Assembly (NCBI GenBank): GCA_016712145.1
Contig: JADJRO010000001.1
Location: forward strand, 2,418,501-2,482,500
Length of the DNA stretch: 64,000 nt
Origin: Saprospiraceae bacterium
Lineage (GTDB): Bacteria; Bacteroidota; Bacteroidia; Chitinophagales; Saprospiraceae
Direction: 5' to 3'
Numbering within the stretch: position 1 is the first letter of the stretch; each line of letters opens with the position of its first letter. This document shows, piece after piece, positions 1-9,635 of the stretch. The position numbers were made by a program, and so were the translations under genes. The notes beneath the pieces were generated by a model. It searched no databases, was not told the origin of the DNA, and saw only the letters and a list, made by a program, of their open reading frames with translations.

Positions 1-2137
1 CACAAATCAACAGTACATCTTGAGGACAAATCAAAACGGGATCAACTGTGTCAATTTGAAAAATATTTTGAAAACAATTGCTTGAATTACCACAAGAATC
101 TCTTACCAACCATTCTCTTAAAATATGTAAAGGGCATTGACGATTGAGAATTGAATCCCTATAGCTTGGAATAAACACGCTTTGGCAATTGTCAGTAATT
201 GTTGGAAATCCAGTTTGGTCAGGAGTAATAGGATTATTACATGCTATAGTGATATCGGGAGGACAAACAATTGTTGGTGCTATGGTATCATTTTGAATAA
301 TTTTCTGCTGACAATGAATGATATTTCCACAAAAATCTCTTGCAGACCAATCCCGAAGTATTTCTTTATAACAAGGTGTCATTTGAATTATAAAATCTGT
401 GTAACTCACAAACGGATTCGGATCAAAATTATCTGAAACTGTAGGGTATCCGGTAGTAGGTGGACTGGTTAGCTGACTGCAATCCACCGTGATTCTTGGT
501 GGACATACAATAGTAGGCGGTATCTTATCTGCGAAACTTACATGTACGGATCGACAACTTTGACAACTTGTAAAACCATTGGAAACAGTTACACAAACGT
601 TATAATTTCCTGTAGTCGCATATTGATGAATCGGATTTTGCTGAGTACTGCCGCAAGGCGGTGCGTCTCCAAAATTCCAACAATAAGTTACGGCACCAGT
701 TAAATTGGTCATGGCATTAAATTGGAAATTGCCACAACTGTCTAATGCATGACTGCTAAACTCAACGATACACGTATTGACACATTGCCCCTTTACGGTA
801 TAGTTTAAGGACGCGGTACCAAGCGGTGTAGGTTCTTTCAGGTTTTGAGCTATCGAACTTGGTTGTACAATAACCGGGGTGAAACTTAATTTGTCAAAAG
901 AATTGTCCAATTGTTTTAATCCGCATTCATCCAGACTTCCCGCATGAATGGCCAGATAACCATCAGACAAACCTATCCCAGAACCCGGGTTGACTCTGCC
1001 ATCTGCATACGCAAAATCAGACGTACCAATTTTAGTCAAGGAACCTTGATTAAAGTTCGTTTCACCATTGCTGAAATAACGAATTAAATTCAGGCTCAAT
1101 GAACTTCCGTTATCTATAAATTGAAAAAGCATAGGTCGAACGACTCCGCTAAAAATTCCGGTACCCACCGCATAAAACGAATTGGCATTAATACTAACAA
1201 TTTGATGAATTCCGGAATAATTTAGATTTCTATATATAAAGTTATTGGGATTGGTAGCTGATACCTTTATCACTTGTGCCTGTGATGGTGCAGTTAAAAT
1301 GCTACTTGCTAATAGAAATTCTCCATTTGCTGTCCGCTGTAAATCATTGATTCTTGAATTGGCACTAAAGGATCTGCCTAAATTTGTTGGAATACCGTTT
1401 GTACTTAAATTGACAACCACATAACATCCAAAATTTGCCAGGTGACCCGACATAGCCAATTGTCCACTGATCGGATTATAAACCGAAAGTTTGGTATGAT
1501 ATTCATCATCCTGATTGAGTGCTCCATATTTTCGTCTCCAATTTGCGGCTCCCCATTCATTTACAGCAGTTAAGATTACGTCGTCGTCATTTTTATTGTT
1601 TGTAAGATTGATAGATCCTAAAACAACATATCGGGTTGCGGCATTCGCTATGATAGGATTCTCAACGATGCTGTTGTAAGATTCATTGATCCCATAATCG
1701 TATGAAAATAAATTCAATGCATTTCCATTCAGATCATAAACACCCATCAGTACATCTTTTGGAAGTCCGGCATTGAGATCCTTTGAACCAACCAGCAGTA
1801 AATTATTTGAAGCATTTACAATAAAATCATTCCAGGAGGAGGTATCAGCAACTTCACTGGACCAAATATGATTCCCAGTTAAATCAAATTTATGCAGGCA
1901 GGCTCGCTTGCCATTACTCCCAATAACATAATAATTGTTTTGGTGAAATAACACTTTTTTAAAAGTATTATCCAATGCGTTTCCGGAAAGCAGTTGAAAG
2001 CCGGAAACCGGAAGCTTTAATGGAAGTGATTCTTCACAGATAGCGGAACAGCTTACGTTCTTCTCGACAGGTCTCTGCCAAAATTGAAAATTAAAATTTC
2101 CAAGAAGCAAACTAATAAAAAGGACAAAGGTGTTCAT
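1..2137 (-). CDS. Giant secreted PKD/HYR-type protein, 5' part only
   Basis: The frame is open from an ATG at 2137 down to base 1 (about 712 codons) and continues out of the window, so the C-terminus is not seen. A weakly hydrophobic leader is followed by about 390 residues of repetitive beta-rich sequence reading like a narrative propeller (for example GVYDLNGNALNLFSYD). Next comes a PKD-like domain with the YCWNFGD core and a CVTVSNG strand near residues 490-540. After it lie Cys-rich repeats, each opening PTIVCPP and containing a RDxCGN motif, which resemble HYR-type adhesion repeats. In Bacteroidota such proteins are normally T9SS-exported surface or secreted proteins; that is inference, because the sorting domain would lie outside. 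No enzyme motif is visible. Confidence 0.8.
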   Translation of the reverse strand, partial: MNTFVLFISLLLGNFNFQFWQRPVEKNVSCSAICEESLPLKLPVSGFQLLSGNALDNTFKKVLFHQNNYYVIGSNGKRACLHKFDLTGNHIWSSEVADTSSWNDFIVNASNNLLLVGSKDLNAGLPKDVLMGVYDLNGNALNLFSYDYGINESYNSIVENPIIANAATRYVVLGSINLTNNKNDDDVILTAVNEWGAANWRRKYGALNQDDEYHTKLSVYNPISGQLAMSGHLANFGCYVVVNLSTNGIPTNLGRSFSANSRINDLQRTANGEFLLASSILTAPSQAQVIKVSATNPNNFIYRNLNYSGIHQIVSINANSFYAVGTGIFSGVVRPMLFQFIDNGSSLSLNLIRYFSNGETNFNQGSLTKIGTSDFAYADGRVNPGSGIGLSDGYLAIHAGSLDECGLKQLDNSFDKLSFTPVIVQPSSIAQNLKEPTPLGTASLNYTVKGQCVNTCIVEFSSHALDSCGNFQFNAMTNLTGAVTYCWNFGDAPPCGSTQQNPIHQYATTGNYNVCVTVSNGFTSCQSCRSVHVSFADKIPPTIVCPPRITVDCSQLTSPPTTGYPTVSDNFDPNPFVSYTDFIIQMTPCYKEILRDWSARDFCGNIIHCQQKIIQNDTIAPTIVCPPDITIACNNPITPDQTGFPTITDNCQSVFIPSYRDSILNRQCPLHILREWLVRDSCGNSSNCFQNIFQIDTVDPVLICPQDVLLIC

Positions 2138-2498
2138 GTAAGATTGGTTTAATATGGTGAAAGTATTTCATGTACATCCTGAACAGGCCCTCGAGTTTCC
2201 TTCCGCAGTGTATAGATTTCCCAATGCAGGCAAATACTGAGATATATGATTAAGTAATTATGTATGAAATGATCCATACATCCCTTGATATCATGTGATT
2301 GGAAGCTGTCTTTGGCTTTATACATACATGGTATGTGATAAAGCTCAAGACAATCGTTACCTCTAAATCAGGGTTTGTAAATAAAATGTGGGATATGGGA
2401 AGGTCTGTTGACTTATAGGAATTGCTTACTTTGGAATTTAAAATCCAGTATTATTAAAAAGTCAATAAATTGTTAGAAAATAACTAAGAAATAAAAAT
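2138..2498. other. Non-coding gap between LytTR gene and giant secreted gene
   Basis: This 361-base stretch separates the 3' end of the LytTR gene from the start of the giant secreted gene on the same strand. No frame looks like a gene. An imperfect inverted repeat CATAC-ATG-GTATG sits near 2324-2336. It could belong to the promoter region of the downstream gene or be a binding site, but nothing in the sequence decides this. Confidence 0.4.
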
Positions 2499-2882
2499 TT
2501 AGCTGCGTCTTCCTTTGGTTGATACAAATCGCAAAAAAGCCTCACGACGTCTTTGGGCCAGCGGGATATGCTTTCCATCCAATAGTTCCAATGCTTCCCC
2601 ATCATTTTTTACGATTCGTTGCACTGCACTGATATTTACTAAATACGAATGATGCACTCTAAAAAAACGTTTTGAATGCAATTGAGCGGCAATCTCCTTC
2701 AATGGCTTGCTAACTAAAAGCGACTGCCCATTAAAAAAATAAAGCGTACAATAAGCCCGCGCAGCTTCAACGTAACAAATATCATACGTGCGGACTAAAT
2801 CAAATCCTTCTCTATTCGGAAGCAAGAGGATCTGCTTCGTTGTATCAACTAGCTGCAACAAATGTGCATTGAATGATTTCAT
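2499..2882 (-). CDS. LytTR DNA-binding domain protein without receiver
   Basis: A 127-residue protein that is almost entirely one LytTR domain. It has the hallmark pattern DICYVEAARAYCTLYF, then LLVSKPLKEIAAQL, FFRVHHSYLVNISAVQRI and the closing LLDGKHIPLAQRRREAF. LytTR domains bind DNA through beta strands and usually follow a receiver domain; here no receiver precedes it, so control must come from another protein or from expression level. It stands alone, downstream of the CHAT unit and upstream of the giant secreted gene. Its targets are unknown. The domain call is firm; the role is not. Confidence 0.9.
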   Translation of the reverse strand: MKSFNAHLLQLVDTTKQILLLPNREGFDLVRTYDICYVEAARAYCTLYFFNGQSLLVSKPLKEIAAQLHSKRFFRVHHSYLVNISAVQRIVKNDGEALELLDGKHIPLAQRRREAFLRFVSTKGRRS

Positions 2883-2961
2883 GTTTTTTAAATAAAATGG
2901 AACTCGCTAACTGTTGAACTTAAGCGAATAATCAAGAAACTTTAAAATAAATAATTTTTTA

Positions 2962-4386
2962 TTATAAACCTTTCTTTGGTTTTTTAAAATCAAAGTCTGA
3001 AGGACAATCACAACTACAAGTAGCATTAATGATTGAAGAATATATAGGTCTTATACAATCAGCTTTGTTGTTTGGATTAGGCGTGCAATTATCTATATAA
3101 TGCTCAATACTATAAATGTGATTCATGCCAAAATTTGTTGTAGGGTTTGTAGGTTGTAAACTAACACTATTAAAGTGGCTTGGATCTGTATTAATTTCTA
3201 CACAAAATTCAATCAAACCATATTGCTTTATATCAGGGACAGTAGCAGGATCAGAGTCATCTGCTGTTAAATAATGAGGACAAAATTTATTAAAATTAAA
3301 TTCAATATTTGGAAATGATGGAGTATATACTAAGCATGGTCCTCTTCCACATCCAGTTTTATCACCAAATGACCAATTTCCAACTTTTAAAGTATTTGCT
3401 TTAACAACACTTGGTAAAGTAAAATTAACTTTTACATCTTCAACTGGCAATGTCCCATCATTCATAAATTGAATCTTATATTTTACAAAATATCGATCTT
3501 TACTCCAAGGGTTATACCAGGATCTTACTTGTTTGTAAATACACTTCACTTCTATAAAATTTGGATCGTGTTTGTCTCGAACTGTTTCTACTATTTTACC
3601 AATTTCCTGAGTTCCGCATTTTAAAGTAATTGCTTTTTGCTCACCTATAATTATACCTGCTGGCAATGGACTTTGAACCCTTAAGTTAAAATAATGGTAA
3701 GGCTTAGAATTGTCAATGGGTATACCAGTAATTCCAAGCGGAGTTTCAACAATACTTGAATTGTTTAAATATGACCAAGAATAATTAATATTGTCATCTT
3801 TAATAAAAACATCACTAAATGGAAATAAACTTTTATCATATTCCAAACTTATTGTTGATGTTGTACATGTTGTAATTCTTTCCATTGGCAAAATTACAGT
3901 TACATCCTTCCCTGGAACAAAATCATGTGTAACTGAAAATGATTCCGTAGTTGCAGATAAAGTATATTCATTAGTACAACTGTATCCTGCTCCATCAGAA
4001 ATAGTTACCAATCCAGGGGGATCATCCCCTTGATAAATATTTGTAGCATAAAAATATTTTATAAGGCCACTATTAGATATAATTTTAAAATTATTTTCCG
4101 TAATTGGATAATTATCAATATTTGCAGGCGGACGCGTATTAATACACTCGCCATTTTCAAATATTATAAAAAAATCCTTTCTTCCCTTATTAGGACTACA
4201 ATAATTACAATTTGGATATACTCCAGAAGCATTAATTGAGTTCAGATTAGTTTGTGTTGAGTAAGAATAAGCGTTTTTAAGCTTACTATTTTTTACATAC
4301 CATTGATAATCCAAATTAATTTGCGAATTAAGAATATTAATAGTACAAATTGATAAAAATAAAAAAACAATTAACTTAAAATTCAT
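2962..4386 (-). CDS. Secreted protein with DUF11-like domain, partner of CHAT protein
   Basis: A 474-residue protein with a clear signal peptide (MNFKLIVFLFLSICTINILNS). The middle is beta-rich, and residues about 300-400 contain YKIQFMNDGTLPVEDVKVNFTLP, the pattern of DUF11/conserved-repeat domains found in bacterial surface proteins. It is rich in paired Cys near the C-terminus (CSCDCP) and ends in a basic KKPKKGL tail rather than a recognisable T9SS sorting domain. Its start overlaps the stop of the upstream CHAT gene by four bases, so the two are translationally coupled and probably work together. No catalytic motif is seen and I do not recognise a named family for the full length. Confidence 0.75.
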   Translation of the reverse strand: MNFKLIVFLFLSICTINILNSQINLDYQWYVKNSKLKNAYSYSTQTNLNSINASGVYPNCNYCSPNKGRKDFFIIFENGECINTRPPANIDNYPITENNFKIISNSGLIKYFYATNIYQGDDPPGLVTISDGAGYSCTNEYTLSATTESFSVTHDFVPGKDVTVILPMERITTCTTSTISLEYDKSLFPFSDVFIKDDNINYSWSYLNNSSIVETPLGITGIPIDNSKPYHYFNLRVQSPLPAGIIIGEQKAITLKCGTQEIGKIVETVRDKHDPNFIEVKCIYKQVRSWYNPWSKDRYFVKYKIQFMNDGTLPVEDVKVNFTLPSVVKANTLKVGNWSFGDKTGCGRGPCLVYTPSFPNIEFNFNKFCPHYLTADDSDPATVPDIKQYGLIEFCVEINTDPSHFNSVSLQPTNPTTNFGMNHIYSIEHYIDNCTPNPNNKADCIRPIYSSIINATCSCDCPSDFDFKKPKKGL

Positions 4387-7001
4387 TTTGGTACTTTTTT
4401 AAAAATAAAAATTAAAAAACAAATTGACAATCCAATTAATAAATATAACAAATTCCGTGAATTGGTTTCAATCCCTTCCATTTCCCCATACCCCACAAAT
4501 CCAGCCCAATAATACGGATGCTTTTTTTCAAATCCTGCTTCTTGTAAATATTCCATTTTAGCATTCCGAAGGGCCTCGTCTTTTGATTTTCCTTCTTTGA
4601 GCTCTTTGTAAAATCCGGACATAATTTTTGCACTGGATTCATCATTAACAGACCAAAGAGACATAATCACGGATTCTGCTCCCGCCTCCTGGAAACTTTT
4701 TCCCAAACTGCGTATGCCTTCTCCGTATTCCCATTCACCTAATCCGGTTTCGCAGGCACTCAATACGACCATGCGCCACGGACTGTGCAAACTTGCCAAT
4801 TGAGCCAGTCCAAATTGTGACGGATCTCCTGGTAAAATCAAATAAGCAGAATCTCCGCTTGCTTTGGCATGGCCGGCAAAATGTACAATTTCTGCCGACT
4901 GCATGCGGGCCGGCAATTCATCTACAGTGATTTCCTTTGAAATCTCCACTTGATCGCCATAATGCATTTGAATGCTATCTACCTCTTCTTGTGTATGCAA
5001 TAAGGCTGAAACGTTACCTCGAGTGGCAATTAAATTTTGTTCCTTGCTTTCAGGATATTCGGGTCGGATGGCCAATATGAAGCTAGGCTTATCAGAATAA
5101 TCTGACTCAAATTCGGGTTCGCCATATCGTTGTGCAAAATAAATACTACAATGACTTAAAAGAAATTGACCATCAGGATGAATTAAAGCATCAAAAGGAA
5201 TAAATTGAATTTGCCCATCTGGAATGATACACAATCTTTTGGGCAAAGGATTTTTCACAAAAGCTAAAAGAAAATGATACGCTTGCTTTAAAAGCGCCTC
5301 ATCCAGTTTAAATTCCCTTTGATTAAAATTGGAATTTATACCTTTTATAATTTTCTGCAAATCTCCATACGTTCCAATTTGTTCAAAATAGCTTTCGCCT
5401 TTCAGTTGCGCCATCACATAGACTGTATCATGAATAATCTGGTACTCTATATAATTTTCAGGATATCTAACCACCGGCTCTTGAATTGAATACTTCCCGA
5501 ATAAATCTCGTTTCTGTTGTTGCAAATGAATGCGCTGACCTAAAATAAAATTGGACTCATTGATTTCTTTTGGATTCAATTGCGAAAGTTTAAACTCTTG
5601 GCGCTCCACCTCACTGATTTGCAACTTATCAGCTTTCGAAAATTGGCTAATAACCATCATTTCGAAAATTTTGTTTCCCAATAAGATCCCCTTGGAATAA
5701 TTAAAAAATTGTCTGCATTTTACAAATAAAACCTCCGACTGAATCCCCAATTTCTTTAATTGGTACAGTTGCTCAATTCCCCGATCCACCAGGCTTCTAT
5801 TGGATCCAATGATTTTTAATTTGGATGGAGCCGTTAAGATTGATCCTTGTATAATTTCATAACCAAATAACCCAAGCTCCAAATAAGAAAGTGATTTCAA
5901 TAACAGATCCGTCTGCTTATCCTGTTCATAGCGAAGAGAATACCACTTTGAAGCTAGCGAAAATGCTTCAGTAAGTGTATTCTCCTGATAGAGATCCACT
6001 TGATTTGGAAGGGTATCCAAACTCCTGAATGATGGTATCAGGCATTGAATCCCATTCTCTAAAAATTCTCTGGAATTCTCTAAATCTTTGACTTGGAGGT
6101 AGGCAGTTGCAAAATCGATACAAATTTTTGCAAAATCCCTGTCACAATCCCTGCTCCTATAATATTCTAAAGCAGTATTAAAATAACATATAGCCTCATC
6201 AAAATTACCCAGCTTAACCAAATAATTTGCCTGAGTCCTATGCCAATCTCTTTTATTCTCTTCAATATTTTTCTCCGGAGTATTATATAATTGCTCAAAA
6301 GCTATCTCTAGATACCTGTTGACAAGTTGCATAGAATCCATGAGCGTATACAATCCTCCCAAGCCTGTAGCGTTGGCAAAAATTGATTGGGGCTCATTCA
6401 TACTGCTGGCTATTCTGAGGCCATACTTAAAAAAATTCTCCGCCTCTTTTTGTTTACCTTTTGTCTGTCTAAGTGTTCCTAAATTAGTATAAGTCCTTGA
6501 TAGATTTTTGGAATCCCCTAAATAAATTAAAGCATTTGCAACCAGGCTATAATAATATTCAGATTTTTCAAGTTCATCCAATTGGTTGTAATTAATTGCC
6601 AATGTGTTTTCTATATACCAGGCATGTTTATCCAAACAAAATGGATCGTCTACATACGAATGAGCTATTAATAAATAGGGAGTTGCTTCAACAAAACTTT
6701 CTGCATATTTAATTACATTAGCAAAATTCATATAGGCAACTCGTATGGCACTACGACCTGGATTTTGCTTTACTAAATAATCAATCCAATAAAGTAATTC
6801 CGATTTATGTTTTGCCGATAAACTATCTTCAGAAATACGTTTACCCAGTCTAAAAAGCTTTTTATTATAAATTTCCCAATTTTTCTGGCTAACTAACAAT
6901 TTAAGTGAATCCCGATCTGATTGTGTTATTTGGGTAAAGACATCGTTAAAACAATAAAAAGAAACGCATAGAATAAGCAGAAATCTTGAAAATTGGAACA
7001 T
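4383..7001 (-). CDS. CHAT-domain (caspase-like) protease with TPR repeats, membrane-anchored
   Basis: I place the start at the ATG at 7001, giving 872 residues with a signal peptide (MFQFSRFLLILCVSFYCF). A TTG six codons upstream stays open, but the -7 box at 7021-7028 leaves it no leader. Residues about 60-380 are TPR-like helices. The C-terminal CHAT domain carries the HFAGHAKASG histidine motif near 707-716 and LSACETGLGEWEYGEG with the predicted nucleophile Cys near 750. A last hydrophobic helix (LLYLLIGLSICFLIFIF) followed by KK suggests anchoring. CHAT proteins are cysteine peptidases related to caspases and separase; the substrate here is unknown. It is divergent from an ECF sigma factor gene and coupled to a secreted partner. 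Confidence 0.92.
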   Translation of the reverse strand: MFQFSRFLLILCVSFYCFNDVFTQITQSDRDSLKLLVSQKNWEIYNKKLFRLGKRISEDSLSAKHKSELLYWIDYLVKQNPGRSAIRVAYMNFANVIKYAESFVEATPYLLIAHSYVDDPFCLDKHAWYIENTLAINYNQLDELEKSEYYYSLVANALIYLGDSKNLSRTYTNLGTLRQTKGKQKEAENFFKYGLRIASSMNEPQSIFANATGLGGLYTLMDSMQLVNRYLEIAFEQLYNTPEKNIEENKRDWHRTQANYLVKLGNFDEAICYFNTALEYYRSRDCDRDFAKICIDFATAYLQVKDLENSREFLENGIQCLIPSFRSLDTLPNQVDLYQENTLTEAFSLASKWYSLRYEQDKQTDLLLKSLSYLELGLFGYEIIQGSILTAPSKLKIIGSNRSLVDRGIEQLYQLKKLGIQSEVLFVKCRQFFNYSKGILLGNKIFEMMVISQFSKADKLQISEVERQEFKLSQLNPKEINESNFILGQRIHLQQQKRDLFGKYSIQEPVVRYPENYIEYQIIHDTVYVMAQLKGESYFEQIGTYGDLQKIIKGINSNFNQREFKLDEALLKQAYHFLLAFVKNPLPKRLCIIPDGQIQFIPFDALIHPDGQFLLSHCSIYFAQRYGEPEFESDYSDKPSFILAIRPEYPESKEQNLIATRGNVSALLHTQEEVDSIQMHYGDQVEISKEITVDELPARMQSAEIVHFAGHAKASGDSAYLILPGDPSQFGLAQLASLHSPWRMVVLSACETGLGEWEYGEGIRSLGKSFQEAGAESVIMSLWSVNDESSAKIMSGFYKELKEGKSKDEALRNAKMEYLQEAGFEKKHPYYWAGFVGYGEMEGIETNSRNLLYLLIGLSICFLIFIFKKVPK

Positions 7002-7020
7002 ACGTTGGTTAGGTCTCAAG

Positions 7021-7028
7021 CAAATATA
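7021..7028 (-). promoter_or_regulatory. Bacteroidota -7 promoter box for CHAT gene
   Basis: On the minus strand this reads TATATTTG, matching the Bacteroidota -7 consensus TANNTTTG. A transcript starting a few bases downstream would have a very short leader to the ATG at 7001. No clear -33 element was identified. Confidence 0.45.
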
Positions 7029-7087
7029 CCTAAATTATCTAAATCAAAATTAAATTACAAAAAATTTAAACAAGAGGTAACTTATTT

Positions 7088-7095
7088 TAACTTTG
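7088..7095 (+). promoter_or_regulatory. Bacteroidota -7 promoter box for ECF sigma gene
   Basis: TAACTTTG matches TANNTTTG and lies 25 bases before the TTG start at 7121. With the opposite box at 7021-7028 it makes this 100-base gap a divergent promoter region serving the CHAT and sigma units. Confidence 0.5.
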
Positions 7096-7120
7096 GACTC
7101 ACAAACAAATAGTAATTCGC

Positions 7121-7705
7121 TTGCTGATTCAGGAACTTATTGAAAAAATCCGGGGTACCGAAAAAGATCGTGCCGCTGTAGTAAGCCTTATTTATCAGGA
7201 CTCCAGTCTAAAAAAGTCAATTAAGTCCTATGTTTTAAATCACTATGGCAATGAAGACGATGTAATTATTATATTTGATGACATGATTGTCCAGTTTATT
7301 AAATCGGTCTTTTCAAAACCAGACTTTAAATTAGAAGGTGAATTATCAGCTTATTTAATGGGGATCGCAAAACATCTTTGGTATGCTGAATCTAAAAAGA
7401 GGATGAAAATGAAACAATGGGATTCAATTGAAAATAAAGATTTTGTAGATCAGGATATCATCAGTATTGACCAAATTTTAAGTGACGAGAAAAAAACCTT
7501 ATTGCTAAATGTACTGAGCCACATTGGTAAAAATTGCAAAGAAGTCCTAATGTATTGGGCAAATGGTTACGCAATGGATGAAATTGCTCAAAAGCTTAAT
7601 TATAAATCAGAAGGCATGGTGCGTAAAAAGAAAAGTGTCTGTCTTAAAGAACTGACTACCATCATCCAACTACGACCAGAAATTAAAAAGGCATTGTCAT
7701 CATGA
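7121..7705 (+). CDS. ECF-type RNA polymerase sigma factor
   Basis: A 194-residue sigma-70-like protein. Region 2 is divergent (FDDMIVQFIKSVFSKPDF, then LSAYLMGIAKHLWYAESKKR). Region 4 shows a helix-turn-helix (YWANGYAMDEIAQKLNYKSEGMVRKKKSVCLKEL) that would bind the -35-like element. An in-frame stop at 7088-7090 leaves TTG at 7121 as the only reasonable start, so initiation is probably weak. The stop overlaps the start of the next gene by four bases, an arrangement typical of sigma/anti-sigma pairs. The divergent CHAT unit is a likely target, by position only. Confidence 0.85.
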   Translation: MLIQELIEKIRGTEKDRAAVVSLIYQDSSLKKSIKSYVLNHYGNEDDVIIIFDDMIVQFIKSVFSKPDFKLEGELSAYLMGIAKHLWYAESKKRMKMKQWDSIENKDFVDQDIISIDQILSDEKKTLLLNVLSHIGKNCKEVLMYWANGYAMDEIAQKLNYKSEGMVRKKKSVCLKELTTIIQLRPEIKKALSS

Positions 7706-8418
7706 GTCCCTACTACGAACAAATCGAAGCTTATCTGGATGGGACCCTTTCCCCAAAGGAACTTCACGACTTTGAAGAAGCTCTTAAAGCAGATCAAGCC
7801 TTACAGGAAACTGTAAATGAGTTTAAGTTCGCAAAAAATATATCAAAATCATTCATAGAACTTGAAACCCGGCAACATTTAAACGCATTAAAAACTAAAA
7901 AAGTAAAATTCAATTGGATGCTTCGAATTGCAGCTGGTTTGATTTTGGGTTTTGTATGCATTTATTACCTATATCCAAAATCAACTTATTCCAAATCCAA
8001 TCCCGATCAAATTTTCGCCAGTCTTTATGAAAAACCAGCCAGTACAGCTTATCGTTCTGAAACAGTACTTAAAAATAATATGGATTCAGCCATTTACCAG
8101 TTTGATTTAGGAAATTTAGACCAAAGTCAACACTATTTTTCAAACATTCGCTTATCCGATACCACCAATGAACTGGCATTAAAATACCTTGCACACATTC
8201 AACTGCAAAAAAAGAATTACAACGAAGCTAAAATAGCATTAGAAAAACTTTCTAACTCAAACAAAGAAGCATTCAAAACAGAAGCATTATACTACTTATG
8301 TATGTTGGAACTGATGAATAATAATATTTCAGATGCAAAATTAAAATTTGAACAGATTAAAAATAATTCTCTGATTGCTCGCAATAAAATTACTGCAATC
8401 GAAAACTATTTGAAATGA
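7702..8418 (+). CDS. Membrane TPR protein, anti-sigma-like
   Basis: A 238-residue protein. The N-terminal 70 residues (IEAYLDGTLSPKELHDFEEALKAD) match the helical anti-sigma fold in which the zinc ligands have been lost. One membrane helix follows (MLRIAAGLILGFVCIYYLYP, about residues 73-92). The outer part holds TPR-like helices (AIYQFDLGNLDQSQHYFSNI, LKYLAHIQLQKKNYNEAKIALEKL). It overlaps the sigma gene by four bases, so it is expected to hold that sigma factor at the membrane and release it on a periplasmic signal. The anti-sigma role is inferred from fold and context. Confidence 0.78.
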   Translation: MSPYYEQIEAYLDGTLSPKELHDFEEALKADQALQETVNEFKFAKNISKSFIELETRQHLNALKTKKVKFNWMLRIAAGLILGFVCIYYLYPKSTYSKSNPDQIFASLYEKPASTAYRSETVLKNNMDSAIYQFDLGNLDQSQHYFSNIRLSDTTNELALKYLAHIQLQKKNYNEAKIALEKLSNSNKEAFKTEALYYLCMLELMNNNISDAKLKFEQIKNNSLIARNKITAIENYLK

Positions 8419-8524
8419 TCTTTGATAAAAACCATCAACCTGTAATTTATACATTTCAAATTTCTAATCAAATCCAAATAAACTAAAGTTTCTAATTTCA
8501 ATTTGGAATTCTTCTTAAACTTTA

Positions 8525-8581
8525 ATCTGATAGATAAGTAAAATTTAATTAATCAAACGATAACTTTACTATCTATCAGAT
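8525..8581. terminator. Bidirectional hairpin between convergent genes
   Basis: An inverted repeat pairs ATCTGATAGAT at 8525 with ATCTATCAGAT ending at 8581. The stem is about 17 bp with one bulge and a loop of roughly 24 bases. It lies between convergent 3' ends and is followed by an A/T tract on both sides, as expected for a shared terminator. Confidence 0.55.
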
Positions 8582-8613
8582 AAAAATAAAAACAATATTA
8601 TATAACCATGCCT

Positions 8614-9525
8614 TTATGGTTTCATTAAATCGCCAAATTTTGAAAAATCAAAGGACTTTGTAATAAATAAATTAAAATATGGGTCTGGACTACCATAATT
8701 ACCTTTAAATTCTCCTCCAATTCGTATCCCGAATTTGTTTTCTGAAATTCCAAAATAGAAACTGTAATTAAAACATGGTCTGGATGCTCCACCCATCCAA
8801 CTTATACCCAAAGGGGTCGCCTTTATAAAAAAAATATATTTATTACCTTCATAATTATATTGGAAATTAGTAAATCCCCAATAATAATTAACAAAACTCC
8901 TATTGACTGTAAACGGCACATGCAAACTATCCAATACAGGTCCTGTTACTGAAATAGTATCCTTGTGAATATCTTCAAATGTATATGCAATAGTTTCTTT
9001 TGTCATTACGGCTTCAAAATCAAACGGTGTAAAATAGACATTGTGTTTAATACCGTCTCCAAATAAACCCTGATTTGTTATATTAAACGGCAAGGTCAAT
9101 ACCAAACCATAATTATTAAATGAGCTATTCGAATTTAAACTAGAATAGCTTCTTTCAACCAGATAATTGGATTGATCTATACGGCCAATTTGATTATAAT
9201 AATAATTTAAACCAGAAGGAATGCCTTCAGTTGATATATATTTAGACTGATACAGTCCAGCATAAATTCCCATTTTTGAGAGTATATTTCTCCTCAATCT
9301 CCCCTTTTCAGATTTGCAGACATTATGACAAAGAAAACTAATTCTACCATAAAAAGTATTTAATGTAATCCCATCAGACAAATCTAAATTTGCACCAAGC
9401 GATAATGAAACCTTTCCGGTATCAATAATAGTTCTAGTCTGATTCATTGCAATATAATTTGAATAGCAACGATTGGATCCAAAAAGCAAGAATAATGTAC
9501 AAAATAAATAAAATGTATTTTTCAT
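8614..9525 (-). CDS. Predicted outer-membrane beta-barrel protein
   Basis: About 303 residues from the ATG at 9525, which opens a good signal peptide (MKNTFYLFCTLFLLFGSNRCYS). The frame extends 31 codons further upstream, but that part lacks secretion features. The mature part alternates hydrophobic and polar residues (KVSLSLGANLDLSDGITLN, GLVLTLPFNI, YSFYFGISENKFGIRIGGEF), a pattern of beta-barrel outer-membrane proteins. A short Cys-containing loop (CHNVCKSEKGR) is unusual. It sits just downstream of the large cohesin/dockerin-like gene on the same strand, about 110 bases away, and may share its transcript. No specific family recognised. Confidence 0.65.
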   Translation of the reverse strand: MKNTFYLFCTLFLLFGSNRCYSNYIAMNQTRTIIDTGKVSLSLGANLDLSDGITLNTFYGRISFLCHNVCKSEKGRLRRNILSKMGIYAGLYQSKYISTEGIPSGLNYYYNQIGRIDQSNYLVERSYSSLNSNSSFNNYGLVLTLPFNITNQGLFGDGIKHNVYFTPFDFEAVMTKETIAYTFEDIHKDTISVTGPVLDSLHVPFTVNRSFVNYYWGFTNFQYNYEGNKYIFFIKATPLGISWMGGASRPCFNYSFYFGISENKFGIRIGGEFKGNYGSPDPYFNLFITKSFDFSKFGDLMKP

Positions 9526-9635
9526 AATATTAATTTTAATAGTGATAACAATGATGAATGAATACTTAAAAATGATTGTATCAATAAAATGGAAGCGAGC
9601 ATTGCTGCTCACTCCCATTTATCAATTCCAAATCA

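Noticed and set aside
182..436. An 84-codon plus-strand frame near the left edge
   Set aside because: It is antisense to the Cys-rich HYR-type repeats of the giant secreted gene, which is continuous through the region.
2324..2336. Operator palindrome near the LytTR gene
   Set aside because: Short, imperfect and single; nothing links it with LytTR binding, so it is mentioned only in the gap description.
7002..7019. TTG start at 7019 for the CHAT gene
   Set aside because: The -7 box at 7021-7028 leaves no leader, and the signal peptide begins properly at ATG 7001.
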